From Sphingobacterium arenae (GTDB lineage Bacteria; Bacteroidota; Bacteroidia; Sphingobacteriales; Sphingobacteriaceae): DNA of 64,000 nt. Position numbers and translations under genes: made by a program. Positions 1-8,269 of the stretch are shown here, one piece after another. The stretch is taken from NCBI RefSeq assembly GCF_014692505.1, contig NZ_JACNYK010000005.1, forward strand, positions 186,001 to 250,000, written 5' to 3'. Within the stretch, counting starts at the first letter, position 1, and each line of letters starts with the position of its first letter. The notes under the pieces are model-generated. The model worked only from the letters and a program-made list of their open reading frames with translations. It ran no database searches and was not told the DNA's origin.

Positions 1-522
1 ACCTCTAAAATAAGTGCGCCGGCAGGTATTTATATGTTTCAGAATTTAACCACCATGCCGGTAAGGGCAAGTGACTCTGTTGCCACATTGAATCCTGTAC
101 GTACATTTCGAATTGAAGGTGCTTCGGAAAAGCTCCGTGGCCTATCTTACGACACCATTAAGAACGTAATGGCCATTGCCGAAATGGGGGACGGAACAAC
201 GGTAGGAAGCGGACGCATCCTTATTTTTGATGATTTTTCCAGTCTGATAGAGGGAAATACGGATGTTATCAAACCATCGCGTGTGATTACCGGACCCAAC
301 ACCGGATTAATCTCACCCGTAGATGTGGCGATTGACATGCGAGCGAGCGGTGTATATTTATATGTGGCCGACCGTGAAGCCAAGAAAGTATCTCGTTTTA
401 GATATAGGGATGAGGGTAATGTGGAACCTGCGGATGTAATCGATACTTCGGGCTTGCTATACGGCAGAACACCGGTGGGCTTGGCATTGGACGCGCGGGA
501 CGATTCTACGTTGGATCGATGA
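1..522 (+). CDS. Beta-propeller (NHL-like) protein, 3' part only
   Basis: The reading frame is open from base 1, so the start lies outside the window; the first in-frame ATG (34) sits inside a continuous coding context and is unlikely to be the true start. The visible 173 residues contain repeated blade-like segments, such as LRGLSYD, RILIFDDF and SPVDVAID followed by GVYLYVADREAKKVSRF. These resemble NHL/SMP-30-type beta-propeller blades, in which each repeat ends in an aspartate-rich strand. Such proteins in Bacteroidota are usually secreted or lipid-anchored, but the N-terminus is not visible. The gene is convergent with the next one and the two 3' ends overlap by 17 bp. Specific function unknown. 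Confidence 0.6.
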   Translation, partial: TSKISAPAGIYMFQNLTTMPVRASDSVATLNPVRTFRIEGASEKLRGLSYDTIKNVMAIAEMGDGTTVGSGRILIFDDFSSLIEGNTDVIKPSRVITGPNTGLISPVDVAIDMRASGVYLYVADREAKKVSRFRYRDEGNVEPADVIDTSGLLYGRTPVGLALDARDDSTLDR

Positions 523-1354
523 GGGTTAATAACAATTGGACTTCTTCCCGCTTTTCGAGATTGTCTACGTGCTCATAAGCAGCAATAAGATTGCGTAATA
601 CGCGTTTGATAATCTCCAAGTTACTGCAGGGCTTTATGTAATCATCTATAGGAGGGAGGTTTAATTGCTGAAGAAAGGCTGTGATGTCCACTTCCCGCAT
701 AATCTGCCCGCGGTTGAATACATTGATATAGAAAAGAACCTCGTCGGGTTTTTCTTCGTTCATGTAAGCTAAAACAAAGTGTTTCGGCAAATTAACGCCA
801 TAAATAGGAATGTCTAATCGTTGGGCGACGATGCTATAAATGCAGGCTAATGAAATCGGATTTCCTTTTTTAGATTCCAGTACCTTGTTGATAAAGGAAT
901 TTTGGGATGCATGAAAATCGGATGTGTTACCCGATAAACCAAACTCACGGAATAGAATATTATTCAGTAATTTTACTTTTTCGATCGGACTCATGTCATA
1001 CATCAGATGATACCAAGCATTGCGACGCAGTTCAGCAAGTTTTCCATATACTTCGTCTTCGCCTAAATTGGGGTATTGGTAGCGGTTTACGATAAGAAGA
1101 CCCTCCAGTAAATCTTCTTGGTTACTTAGCTTCCACAATTGCAGGTCGTTTTTTACTTGGTTGAACTGTATCTTGTGGATAATTTGCTCGACCCGTTCTT
1201 GTAAAAGAACATCAAAAGACTGTTCCCAAGATTCTTCCAATAAAGGTATCACCTCCGGTCCACAAGTAATCAGCTTGTCCTCCAACACCTGATAGATTTC
1301 CGCATCTGGATCGTCCAAGAGCGAAATTAATGCCTTTAACTCCTGCTCATTCAT
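506..1354 (-). CDS. SirB1/transglutaminase-like (Transglut_core2) protein
   Basis: A 282-residue soluble protein with no signal peptide. The C-terminal two thirds match the SirB1-like transglutaminase-fold family: a helical lead-in (NNILFREFGLSGN), the segment GNPISLACIYSIVAQRLDIPIYGV, then KHFVLAYMNE. In this family the NP(I/L)S stretch and the following His correspond to the core of the papain-like fold, but the catalytic Cys of true transglutaminases is generally absent. The N-terminal ~90 residues are helical and acidic. I chose the ATG at 1354 (MNEQELKAL), because the extension to 1396 adds only a basic, low-complexity stretch from a hairpin repeat. The molecular function of the family is unresolved. 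Confidence 0.75.
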   Translation of the reverse strand: MNEQELKALISLLDDPDAEIYQVLEDKLITCGPEVIPLLEESWEQSFDVLLQERVEQIIHKIQFNQVKNDLQLWKLSNQEDLLEGLLIVNRYQYPNLGEDEVYGKLAELRRNAWYHLMYDMSPIEKVKLLNNILFREFGLSGNTSDFHASQNSFINKVLESKKGNPISLACIYSIVAQRLDIPIYGVNLPKHFVLAYMNEEKPDEVLFYINVFNRGQIMREVDITAFLQQLNLPPIDDYIKPCSNLEIIKRVLRNLIAAYEHVDNLEKREEVQLLLTLIDPT

Positions 1355-1372
1355 CTGTACTAATATACGGAA

Positions 1373-1520
1373 TTTTTGTGTTCTTTTTTCCCTCAAAAAA
1401 GAACCAAAAAAATCGTCGCTTCAAATCTTTAAGGAAAGGGATAGTACTAAGGGTGGGTTTCTACAACCTCAAAAATTTGTACGCGACTTTATTGGTTAAA
1501 GAAGGGATAGTACAATTGTA
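1373..1520. repeat. Dispersed intergenic repeat, copy A (hairpin head plus conserved tail)
   Basis: An inverted repeat (arms 1373-1389 and 1395-1410, T-rich arm ending GTTCTTTTTT, A-rich arm AAAAAAGAACC) is followed by about 110 bp that align with 40150-40290: TCGTCGCTTC, then GGGATAGT or GGGAAAGT, CAAAAAT, a GCGAC motif, GGTTAA and GGGATAGT again in the same order. No open frame supports coding. Together with the hairpin at 1629-1657 it fills the gap between the SirB1-like gene and the ABC ATPase. Confidence 0.6.
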
Positions 1521-1628
1521 TTGTCCCATCCTTAAACGCTAATGCCACATGTAAAATTTTGAAATATGTAGAAATTTGATAGTTGCATTATCCCTCTTTC
1601 CAAAATTTTAAAGTGGCGAGTTTTTTTG

Positions 1629-1657
1629 CATACTTTTTTTGAGGTAAAAAAAGTATG
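1629..1657. repeat. Perfect 12-bp inverted repeat between two genes
   Basis: CATACTTTTTTT (1629-1640), loop GAGGT, then its exact reverse complement (1646-1657). It lies 30 bp past the stop of the ABC ATPase gene. It has no GC-rich stem and no U-tract after it, so it is not a canonical intrinsic terminator, although a 3'-end role is possible. Confidence 0.6.
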
Positions 1658-1686
1658 AGCCCTGTCACGGCTTGAGTGGCATTTTA

Positions 1687-2346
1687 CTATTTCACTTGCC
1701 CATCCAACAAATTAATCACCCGTTTCCCATATTCCGCATTTTTTTCCGAATGAGTGACCTGTATAATGGTCATGCCCTCTTCATTGAGTTGCTTGAAAAG
1801 AGCCATGATTTCCTCGCCCTGTTTAGAATTAAGGTTGCCTGTTGGTTCGTCTGCTAGCAATAATTTAGGTGAAGCAGCCAACGCACGTGCAATACCAACA
1901 ATCTGCTGTTGCCCGCCGGATAGCTGCGCCGGAAATAAATCTTTCTTTCCTACAATTCCGAAGCGGTCCAGCATGTCACCGACGATGGCTTTTCTTTCCT
2001 TACCGGATAGATTCTTGTAAATCAGGGGTGTTTCGATATTTTCGTATACGGTGAGCTCGTCTATCAGATGGTAAGACTGAAACACATAGCCGATATGCGA
2101 TTGGAATAATGTTATTCGCTTCTTTGGTTTTAAAGCCAGTACGTCCTCGCCCATGAAATAATAATGCCCTTCGCTGGGCTCATCGAGTAAACCGATGATA
2201 TTCAGAAGCGTAGATTTTCCCGAACCTGAGGGGCCCATGATGGAAATAAAATCGCCCTGTTCAATCTCCAGATTGATATCTTTAATTACAAAAGACCGCG
2301 TCCCACCTATATTATACCATTTAAAAATATGTTCTAGTTTTATCAT
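1687..2346 (-). CDS. ABC transporter ATP-binding protein (LolD/MacB-type)
   Basis: A 219-residue nucleotide-binding subunit of the LolD/FtsE/MacB group. Visible motifs: Walker A GPSGSGKST (38-46), Q-loop Gln90, signature LSGGQQQ (142-148), Walker B LLLADE (162-167), D-loop, and switch His199 in VTHS. It should power an FtsX-type permease through ATP hydrolysis at the inner membrane. The signature continues IVGIARAL where the family nearly always has RVAIARAL: the Arg after QQQ is Ile149 here. The sister ATPase at 37838 keeps the usual form. It is the second gene of a two-gene operon, 22 bp after the permease at 2369, and should share that operon's palindromic operator at 4908-4944. Confidence 0.93.
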   Translation of the reverse strand: MIKLEHIFKWYNIGGTRSFVIKDINLEIEQGDFISIMGPSGSGKSTLLNIIGLLDEPSEGHYYFMGEDVLALKPKKRITLFQSHIGYVFQSYHLIDELTVYENIETPLIYKNLSGKERKAIVGDMLDRFGIVGKKDLFPAQLSGGQQQIVGIARALAASPKLLLADEPTGNLNSKQGEEIMALFKQLNEEGMTIIQVTHSEKNAEYGKRVINLLDGQVK

Positions 2347-2368
2347 CTTTCTTCTTTATTTATCATTA

Positions 2369-4807
2369 TTATTCATTTCTTAAACTATCAACAGGATTAG
2401 TACGAGCTGCTCGTATGGCTTGCGTGCTGACGGTGAACAGCGCAATAACAGTAGCAATTAAGCCGGTCAGTACAAATATCCACCAGGATATCTCTATGCG
2501 ATAGGTGAAATCCTCAAGCCACTTGTTCATGCCCCACCAAGAAATCGGAGCAGCAATCAAAAGGGCGATAAGAACCAACTTGACGAAATCTCTACAAAGC
2601 ATGACGACTATTCCTACCACGGAGGAGCCCAGCACTTTTCGTACGCCGATCTCCTTGCTACGCTGTTCGGCCATAAATGCGGCAAGTCCGAATAACCCGA
2701 GACAGGCAATACCAGTTGCTAACGCAGCAAAAGTCAAACTTAATCTGCTTATGCGGCGTTCCGCTCTGTACATGTTATCAAATGCGTCGTCCATAAAACG
2801 ATAAGAGAAAGCGTATCCCGGCGCGAACTTATTCCAAGAATTCTCCATACGAGCAAGTAATGTTGGAATGTCTGCTGTTTCTATCTTAAACGCTGCCTCT
2901 ACAGGATGGTTGCCTAAAAAAAAGCCCAGCGGAGTAACGGGATCGCGGAGTGACTCAAAATTAAAATCCTTGACCACACCGATAACGTCATACGCCATCA
3001 TATTTTTATCCAATTGAAAATAGATTTTCTTGCCAATAGCCTCTTTTTCTGAACCAAACTCAAAATGTTTTACGGCGGTTTCGTTCAGGATGACCGAAGT
3101 CGAATCTGCCAAACGGCTGGAAGAAAAGTTGCGGCCCACTGTCAGTTCCAAATCAAATGTCGGCAGATACTGATCATCGACATACCAAGTCTGCATCGAT
3201 ACGGAATTTCGAGTCGACATAACCGTTTCTTTCGAGTAAGGGTTGTCGTTTCTACTGGAGCTCGACACGGGTAAATAACCGCTGACAGTGCCCATTTTGA
3301 TGCCGGATAGATTCAAAACCTCGTCGCGGAAAGCCCTTGCTTGGTCTCCCAGAACATGATAATCACTTACTAAGAGAATATTATCCCGTTCATAGCCTAT
3401 TTTTTTATGTTGAATATACTGCAATTGTGTCGTTATAATGAAGGTGCCAACAATCAATATGATGGATATCGCGAATTGAAAAATCACCAAACTGCTTCGA
3501 AAGAAGCTTTTCCCCGAAGTGATGACGGACCGTGATTTTATGACCTGCAGCGGCCGGAATGAGGAAAGGTAAGCGGCTGGATAATAGCCTGCTATCAGTC
3601 CGACGAAGAGTGTTAGAAGACCGATGAAGGGCAGTGACTTCCTGTTTATCAAATCATATATCATGAAGGTTTTTCCCGACAGATCGTTAAATAGCGGTAA
3701 GGCCGTTATAACAATGACGATTGCTAGGCAAATCCCTCCGAAAGACAACAGGAGGGATTCCGTTAGAAAATGACCGGCGACACCACTCCTCGATGAACCT
3801 AGTAGTTTATGTACTCCGACATCCTTCGCCCGGCTCGCGGACCGTGCGGTTGCCAAGTTGATAAAATTGACACAGGCGATAAGCAATATAAACAAGGAAA
3901 TAGCACTAAAAATATAAACATATTGTATGTTGCCGTTAGGCTGAAGTTCACCCATCAAATTGGAGTGCAGGTGGATGTCCCTGATAGGGGTAATATCGTA
4001 ATAGAATACATTTCCTTGTGTTCTAAACTCTTCCATGCTAGAGATGTCCATGAACTGTTTAGCCGCTGGAAGACAGTGTTTGTGCACATATTCATCGAGA
4101 TGGGATGTTAACAGTGTTCGATCCGTTGGATCTCGCAGTAATATGTAGGTGGTGAAGTTGTGGGAAAGCAGTGCACCCCAATTTTCATAAGGTGCGTTTT
4201 CCATAGCAAACAGAAAGTCATAGTTGAAATGGCTGTTTTTCGGCATATCTTCTATTACGGCTGTAATCTGATAAACCGTGTTTCCAGCATCGTTCGTTTC
4301 TAACGTCCTACCCACGACGTCCGTCGTGTTAAAATAGCGTTCGGCGGCCGATCGGCTTAATACAACGGTATTTGGTGCTGCCAATGCATGGTGGAGATTC
4401 CCGTGTAGTCTCTGGTAGGAAAATAGGCGAAAAAAAGAAGAGTCGGTGTGTGCTACACGGGCTTCTTTAATCCAGCGATTACCATTTTTTACCAATTTCG
4501 CTCCGCTCGATATGTATAATCGCGTGTAGTCTTCTACCTCTGTATATTCATCCCGAAGTATCGGCCCCATCATGTCACTTGTTCGTGCCATATCCAGTTT
4601 GCTTTCGCCCATATGTATATGTGTATTGAGGCGAACAATACGATCTGCATTGGTCTGGAAGCGGTCATAACTAAGTTCATCAACTACATAAGTGGCAATA
4701 AACATAAATCCGGCGAGTCCGAAAGAAAGTCCCACAATGTTGAGCAGCGAGAACATTCGGTTCTTTGCCAGATTACGAAAAGCAATTTTAAAATAATTTT
4801 TGATCAT
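2369..4807 (-). CDS. FtsX/MacB-like ABC permease (permease 1)
   Basis: An 812-residue inner-membrane permease with a tandem FtsX architecture. A first helix (~21-42) is followed by a MacB-type periplasmic core domain, three helices (~285-405), a fifth helix (~435-455), a second periplasmic domain and three C-terminal helices (~690-795). Coupling-helix motifs occur twice: RAKDVGVHKLLG after helix 2 and RSKEIGVRKVLG after helix 6. The first is aberrant, with His for the usual Arg. It ends in TNPVDSLRNE, the family's terminal signature. It is the first gene of an operon with the ATPase at 1687, preceded by the tandem palindromic operator. Type VII ABC systems move or extract substrates mechanically in the periplasm; the substrate is unknown. 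Confidence 0.9.
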   Translation of the reverse strand: MIKNYFKIAFRNLAKNRMFSLLNIVGLSFGLAGFMFIATYVVDELSYDRFQTNADRIVRLNTHIHMGESKLDMARTSDMMGPILRDEYTEVEDYTRLYISSGAKLVKNGNRWIKEARVAHTDSSFFRLFSYQRLHGNLHHALAAPNTVVLSRSAAERYFNTTDVVGRTLETNDAGNTVYQITAVIEDMPKNSHFNYDFLFAMENAPYENWGALLSHNFTTYILLRDPTDRTLLTSHLDEYVHKHCLPAAKQFMDISSMEEFRTQGNVFYYDITPIRDIHLHSNLMGELQPNGNIQYVYIFSAISLFILLIACVNFINLATARSASRAKDVGVHKLLGSSRSGVAGHFLTESLLLSFGGICLAIVIVITALPLFNDLSGKTFMIYDLINRKSLPFIGLLTLFVGLIAGYYPAAYLSSFRPLQVIKSRSVITSGKSFFRSSLVIFQFAISIILIVGTFIITTQLQYIQHKKIGYERDNILLVSDYHVLGDQARAFRDEVLNLSGIKMGTVSGYLPVSSSSRNDNPYSKETVMSTRNSVSMQTWYVDDQYLPTFDLELTVGRNFSSSRLADSTSVILNETAVKHFEFGSEKEAIGKKIYFQLDKNMMAYDVIGVVKDFNFESLRDPVTPLGFFLGNHPVEAAFKIETADIPTLLARMENSWNKFAPGYAFSYRFMDDAFDNMYRAERRISRLSLTFAALATGIACLGLFGLAAFMAEQRSKEIGVRKVLGSSVVGIVVMLCRDFVKLVLIALLIAAPISWWGMNKWLEDFTYRIEISWWIFVLTGLIATVIALFTVSTQAIRAARTNPVDSLRNE

Positions 4808-4835
4808 CTTATATATTTCATTCCTGTTTTTATCG

Positions 4836-4856
4836 AGAACAATTGATGAGCCGAGA
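4836..4856 (-). promoter_or_regulatory. Candidate sigma-54 promoter for permease 1 operon
   Basis: Read on the - strand: TCGGCTC, 4 bases, then ATTGTT, compared with the -24/-12 consensus TTGGCACG-N4-TTGCW. The GG and TTG fall at the correct spacing. The GG is 56 bp from the proximal palindrome, close to the other three units. The -12 C is T here. Confidence 0.4.
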
Positions 4857-4907
4857 ATGTATATTTCTTGTTTTTAGATGTTTATGTTTGTTTTGACGAA
4901 ATTGAAT

Positions 4908-4944
4908 TGTCCGATATCGGACAGTGGTTGTTCAATGCTGAACA
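4908..4944. promoter_or_regulatory. Tandem palindromic operator, unit 1
   Basis: Two 16-bp inverted repeats: a perfect TGTCCGATATCGGACA (4908-4923) and TGTTCA-N4-TGAACA (4929-4944), 21 bp apart centre to centre, which is two helical turns. It lies upstream of the - strand permease/ATPase operon that starts at 4807. The same arrangement recurs at 27012, 39890 and 40524, so this is a regulon operator, probably an upstream activating site for the NtrC-type regulator at 42027. Confidence 0.85.
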
Positions 4945-4970
4945 GGTAGAAAATGAGATAAAATTGTGAA

Positions 4971-6134
4971 TCAACTATTCAATAACCGTTTAGATTCTCG
5001 GGCTAAGCGCGTTAAACCTTCCTCTAACAGGTGTCTCGGACACGCAATATTGATGCGTAGAAATTGATCACCGGGCAAACCATATTTTATCCCTGCCTGC
5101 AACCATAAGTTTTCATGCTCCAGCATCTTGTCCGCGATGGTGGAAGAAGGCATCTCTAATGCCGTACAGTCTAACCAGACTAAATACGTAGACTCTAAGG
5201 GAATAACGGGGAAGTCGGGTAGGTGCTGGCTACAGAAGTCGGCTAAGTATTGATAATTAGCATAAAGATATGTTTTTAAGCTTTCCAGCCAAGGCTCTCC
5301 TTTTTCGTAGGCTGCAATTAGACTGTCAATAGCGAAGACGTTCAAGGCCGTCATTTCCCATTTTGTCAATATTTCCCTTACCATCTTCCGGAAAGCCTCG
5401 TTTTCGGTAAAGAAATAGGCAACCTGTAAACCGGCTAAGTTAAAGGTTTTGGAAGGGGAGGAGAACGTCATGGAGTTTCTGGCGTAAGCTTCCCCTAAAG
5501 AAGCAAACGGGACATGTTTGAAATCTCCATACACCAAATCCGAATGGATTTCGTCTGACAACACGACGACGTTATGACGAATACATATTTCGCCAAGCCG
5601 TTGCAGTTCCGCTTTACGCCATACCCGCCCTGCCGGATTATGTGGATTACTAAACAAGAGTAATTTTACGGCAGGATCGGCAGCTTTTCGTTCTAAATCT
5701 TCAAAATCGATTTGATAACTTCCGTTGTCATACAGCAGGTTATTCTCGACGAGTTCACAATGGCTTTGCTTTACAGTCATGAAGAAGTGGTTGTACACCG
5801 GAGGTTGTACGATTATTTTATCTCCTTCAGCGGTTAGTGCGTCTACGGCTGCTGCGAGGGCGGGCATGACGCCGGGTGTGGCTACAATCCAATCCTTTTC
5901 CAGACGGAAGGTATGCCTTTTCATCCACCAGCGTTGAATAGCATCATAAAAAGAATCTGATATTTCACTGTAGCCAAATATACCCTGCGAGGCACGGCTT
6001 ATTAAAGCTTCCGTCACCTCAGGAACTGTTTTGAAGTCCATATCGGCTACCCACATGGGGAGCACATCGGGCTTCGACCATTTAACGCTTCCTGTATTCG
6101 ATCGATCGATTAATTCGTCAAAGTTGTATTTCAT
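4971..6134 (-). CDS. MalY/PatB-type PLP aminotransferase (cystathionine beta-lyase-like)
   Basis: A 387-residue cytosolic fold-type I pyridoxal-phosphate enzyme. Evidence: N-terminal WSKPDVLPMWVADMDFKT, which is diagnostic of the MalY/PatB branch; SNPHNPAGRVW around the PLP-contacting Asn; LSDEIHSDL, the Asp that pairs with the pyridine nitrogen; and SPSKTFNLAGLQ, with the Schiff-base Lys. Family members cleave cystathionine or cysteine S-conjugates to thiol, pyruvate and ammonia. Length is normal (about 390). It sits alone between the permease 1 operon and the divergent drug exporter. A general class I/II aminotransferase activity cannot be excluded. Confidence 0.88.
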   Translation of the reverse strand: MKYNFDELIDRSNTGSVKWSKPDVLPMWVADMDFKTVPEVTEALISRASQGIFGYSEISDSFYDAIQRWWMKRHTFRLEKDWIVATPGVMPALAAAVDALTAEGDKIIVQPPVYNHFFMTVKQSHCELVENNLLYDNGSYQIDFEDLERKAADPAVKLLLFSNPHNPAGRVWRKAELQRLGEICIRHNVVVLSDEIHSDLVYGDFKHVPFASLGEAYARNSMTFSSPSKTFNLAGLQVAYFFTENEAFRKMVREILTKWEMTALNVFAIDSLIAAYEKGEPWLESLKTYLYANYQYLADFCSQHLPDFPVIPLESTYLVWLDCTALEMPSSTIADKMLEHENLWLQAGIKYGLPGDQFLRINIACPRHLLEEGLTRLARESKRLLNS

Positions 6135-6179
6135 CGTATAGTTTCCCTTATCGTTTTGTGTTATACAAACTTAAGGAAT

Positions 6180-6270
6180 TACTCTTCTTCATTTTTCCCT
6201 TGATGAAAAAACGAAGCAAAAAAAACATTGCCTTACCCACGCGTCACCAATGCTTCACCCATAATAGGAG
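6180..6270. repeat. Intergenic hairpin and short degenerate repeats
   Basis: The 476-bp gap 6135-6610 holds no credible gene. It contains an imperfect T-rich/A-rich inverted repeat (CTTCATTTTT near 6188, AAAAAACGAAG near 6206). This is followed by three ~11-bp degenerate units (CTTACCCACG, CGTCACCAATG, CTTCACCCATAA; 6232-6265). Further on are three copies of TGGACTCA (6321, 6332, 6354). Confidence 0.45.
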
Positions 6271-6468
6271 GTGCGCGGGTCATGCTAGGGAAATCTATCC
6301 ACCTTATTACGTGCTGTACATGGACTCAAGGTGGACTCAAGATGGAGAGAACATGGACTCACATGCCCTCATTATTTAAGCATGTGCGAATCACCTGTGA
6401 ATCGTTGCTGATGTATAGCCGCATCGTCTTCGATCGTTGCCCGTATCAAGAATGGATAAATAATTTTT

Positions 6469-6476
6469 TATCTTTG
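6469..6476 (+). promoter_or_regulatory. Candidate -7 box for the MFS exporter
   Basis: TATCTTTG matches the Bacteroidota -7 consensus TAnnTTTG, about 135 bp before the exporter's ATG. No clear TTG is found at the expected -33 spacing. Confidence 0.35.
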
Positions 6477-6610
6477 CGGCATCTGACAAAGGTGCGAAAT
6501 GCACGACCGCGCTTAGGAGATCTTGTAGCAGATAAAGAATAGAAGTCTCTCCATTCCGTCACTTAAAATGCAAATCGGAAGGGCTTATTAATGTTAGGGA
6601 AACAAGTAGC

Positions 6611-7822
6611 ATGAAGGTTAAAAATTCGGGAAAGACTGTTGTAGCCGATCAACAGAAAAATAGCTTTTTATTTTTAGCTTATTTAGCGGGGCTAAGTATT
6701 ATAGGTTTTTTGGCTACGGATATGTATCTACCCGCATTCGACGTTATGCGTGTCGATTTAGATACATCCAAAAGCAATATCAGTGCCTCGCTTAGCCTTT
6801 TTTTGGGCGGATATGCTATCGCGCAGATCGTATGGGGACCGATATCAGATAAATTTGGAAGGCCTAAGGCCATTATATCCGGGCTGCTTATTTTTATAGT
6901 AGCTTCTATTGGTATTTACTTTACGAAAGAGGTCAATACACTGTTGACATTAAGGTTGATTCAGGCGGTAGGCGTTTGTGCGGCGGCTGTGAATTGGCAA
7001 GCTTTGGTGATGGAGCGTTACGCGAGTGCCGATGTAAATAAAGTATTGGCAAGTATTATGCCTTTAGTAGCACTTTCACCTGCATTGGCGCCGTTAGTCG
7101 GGGTGGCATTACTTGATTATTTTTCTTGGCGTGCTATATTTATTGTTCTGGCTTTGCTCGCTGTACTTTTGTTGATCTATACATTCACTTTAAAACAAAG
7201 CAATCGGATCAGTGTAGAAAAAAAGCCGCTTTCTAAAGAAAAAAAATCATATAGAGATATGCTCCGGTCGAAAAGATATGTAGGCAATGTATTGATCTAC
7301 GCCGTATGTTCAGGCGCTTTCTTTGCTTGGCTGACCGGATCCCCATTCTTTTTAAAAGAACTGGGGTATAATGAAAGTCAGATCGGCTTTAGCTTTGTAC
7401 CGCAGACCATAGCCTTTATGGCAGGCGGATACGGCTATCGATTAGTGTCGAACCGTATTGCAGGAGGTAGGTTAGTGCCCTTGCTATTGACGGGGTATGC
7501 TATCAGTTTAGTTGCGGTATTTTTAATAACGATTACCCTACAACCGACTTTGACCTTATTACTGATACCTTTCTGTATCATGGCATTTTGTAACGGCGCT
7601 TGCTATCCGATTGTCGTCGCACAAGCATTGAAGGTGTTTCCGAATAACGCCGGTAAAGCAGCAGCTTTGCAGAATACCATTCAGCTTGGTATTTGTTTTT
7701 TAGCAAGCGCTGTGGTATCTTTTTTTGCTCAAACACCTTTATTGACGACAAGTATCGTTATGCTCTGCACGATCCCTTTCGCATTGTTAGGTTATAAGTT
7801 AAGTTTAAAAAGTGGGATATAG
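6611..7822 (+). CDS. Bcr/CflA-family MFS multidrug exporter
   Basis: A 403-residue, twelve-helix major facilitator. The signature of the Bcr/CflA drug:H+ antiporters is clear: an acidic residue and TDMYLPAF in helix 1 (ATDMYLPAFDVM), then GGYAIAQIVWGPISDKFGRPK, which is the MFS loop 2-3 motif D-x-F-G-R. Helix 5 carries the antiporter-type ALSPALAPLVGV motif. The N-terminal ~18 residues are a short hydrophilic tail. It should export small hydrophobic drugs or metabolites across the inner membrane using the proton gradient. It is monocistronic and divergent from the aminotransferase; a link with the nearby ABC systems is only positional. Confidence 0.9.
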   Translation: MKVKNSGKTVVADQQKNSFLFLAYLAGLSIIGFLATDMYLPAFDVMRVDLDTSKSNISASLSLFLGGYAIAQIVWGPISDKFGRPKAIISGLLIFIVASIGIYFTKEVNTLLTLRLIQAVGVCAAAVNWQALVMERYASADVNKVLASIMPLVALSPALAPLVGVALLDYFSWRAIFIVLALLAVLLLIYTFTLKQSNRISVEKKPLSKEKKSYRDMLRSKRYVGNVLIYAVCSGAFFAWLTGSPFFLKELGYNESQIGFSFVPQTIAFMAGGYGYRLVSNRIAGGRLVPLLLTGYAISLVAVFLITITLQPTLTLLLIPFCIMAFCNGACYPIVVAQALKVFPNNAGKAAALQNTIQLGICFLASAVVSFFAQTPLLTTSIVMLCTIPFALLGYKLSLKSGI

Positions 7823-8151
7823 GATCATTGTCTTCAACAGTGACCCATACTTTTCGGTAAATAGGTATTTTGCTGTAAAGCAGTTCTTTGAGCTTTGATG
7901 GTTGGCGTATTCTTCTTATATTAGCATGACCAATGATGTGTTAATGAATAGATAACGATGAGCACAACATGAGGTATTCAGATGAATTAATAGAGAGGCA
8001 ATGATGCTAACAAATGCGAAGACCAAGAACAAATGATTTAATTCGTTGAGCCATAGATATGACTTTTTAAGGCTCGGCCAGTTAAAGACTGCAAGCAAAA
8101 CATTTAATCCCGGATGAGGTTAAAAAAACTCATGAAGTAAATAGGGAAAAG
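7823..8151. other. Intergenic stretch without a supported gene
   Basis: AT-rich sequence between the exporter and the sigma operon. A minus-strand frame (7916-8098) would encode a hydrophobic 60-residue peptide but has only a TTG start and no recognisable family. It may be an old gene fragment. Confidence 0.4.
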
Positions 8152-8159
8152 TAATTTTG
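8152..8159 (+). promoter_or_regulatory. Candidate -7 box upstream of the ECF sigma gene
   Basis: TAATTTTG fits TAnnTTTG, about 100 bp before the sigma ATG and 11 bp before the small frame at 8171. No good -33 TTG is visible. Confidence 0.35.
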
Positions 8160-8170
8160 CAGTAGGGTAT

Positions 8171-8269
8171 ATGATAATTGTATCGATCGGAATAATTCTT
8201 CTTGTTTTAATGGTTGCATTGACAATGCAATTCAAGATCCAACGTATAGACTTAAATGATAGTATCTGA
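8171..8269 (+). CDS. Possible single-helix small membrane peptide
   Basis: A 32-codon frame (ATG at 8171, TGA at 8267) with one strongly hydrophobic stretch (IIVSIGIILLVLMVAL) followed by a polar tail. It overlaps the first 14 bases of the sigma gene in another frame, which could allow translational coupling. No family is recognised, and it may be a chance frame. Confidence 0.25.
   Translation: MIIVSIGIILLVLMVALTMQFKIQRIDLNDSI

Noticed and set aside
6321..6361. Three TGGACTCA repeats as a possible CRISPR remnant
   Set aside because: Units are 8 bp with irregular spacing of 3-14 bp; far too short for CRISPR repeats.
6228..6542. A 104-codon + strand frame before the MFS exporter
   Set aside because: It runs through hairpin and short repeats, has a cysteine- and histidine-rich random look and no recognisable domain.
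7916..8098. A hydrophobic 60-codon frame on the - strand
   Set aside because: Only a TTG start, no family, no partner; at best an old fragment.
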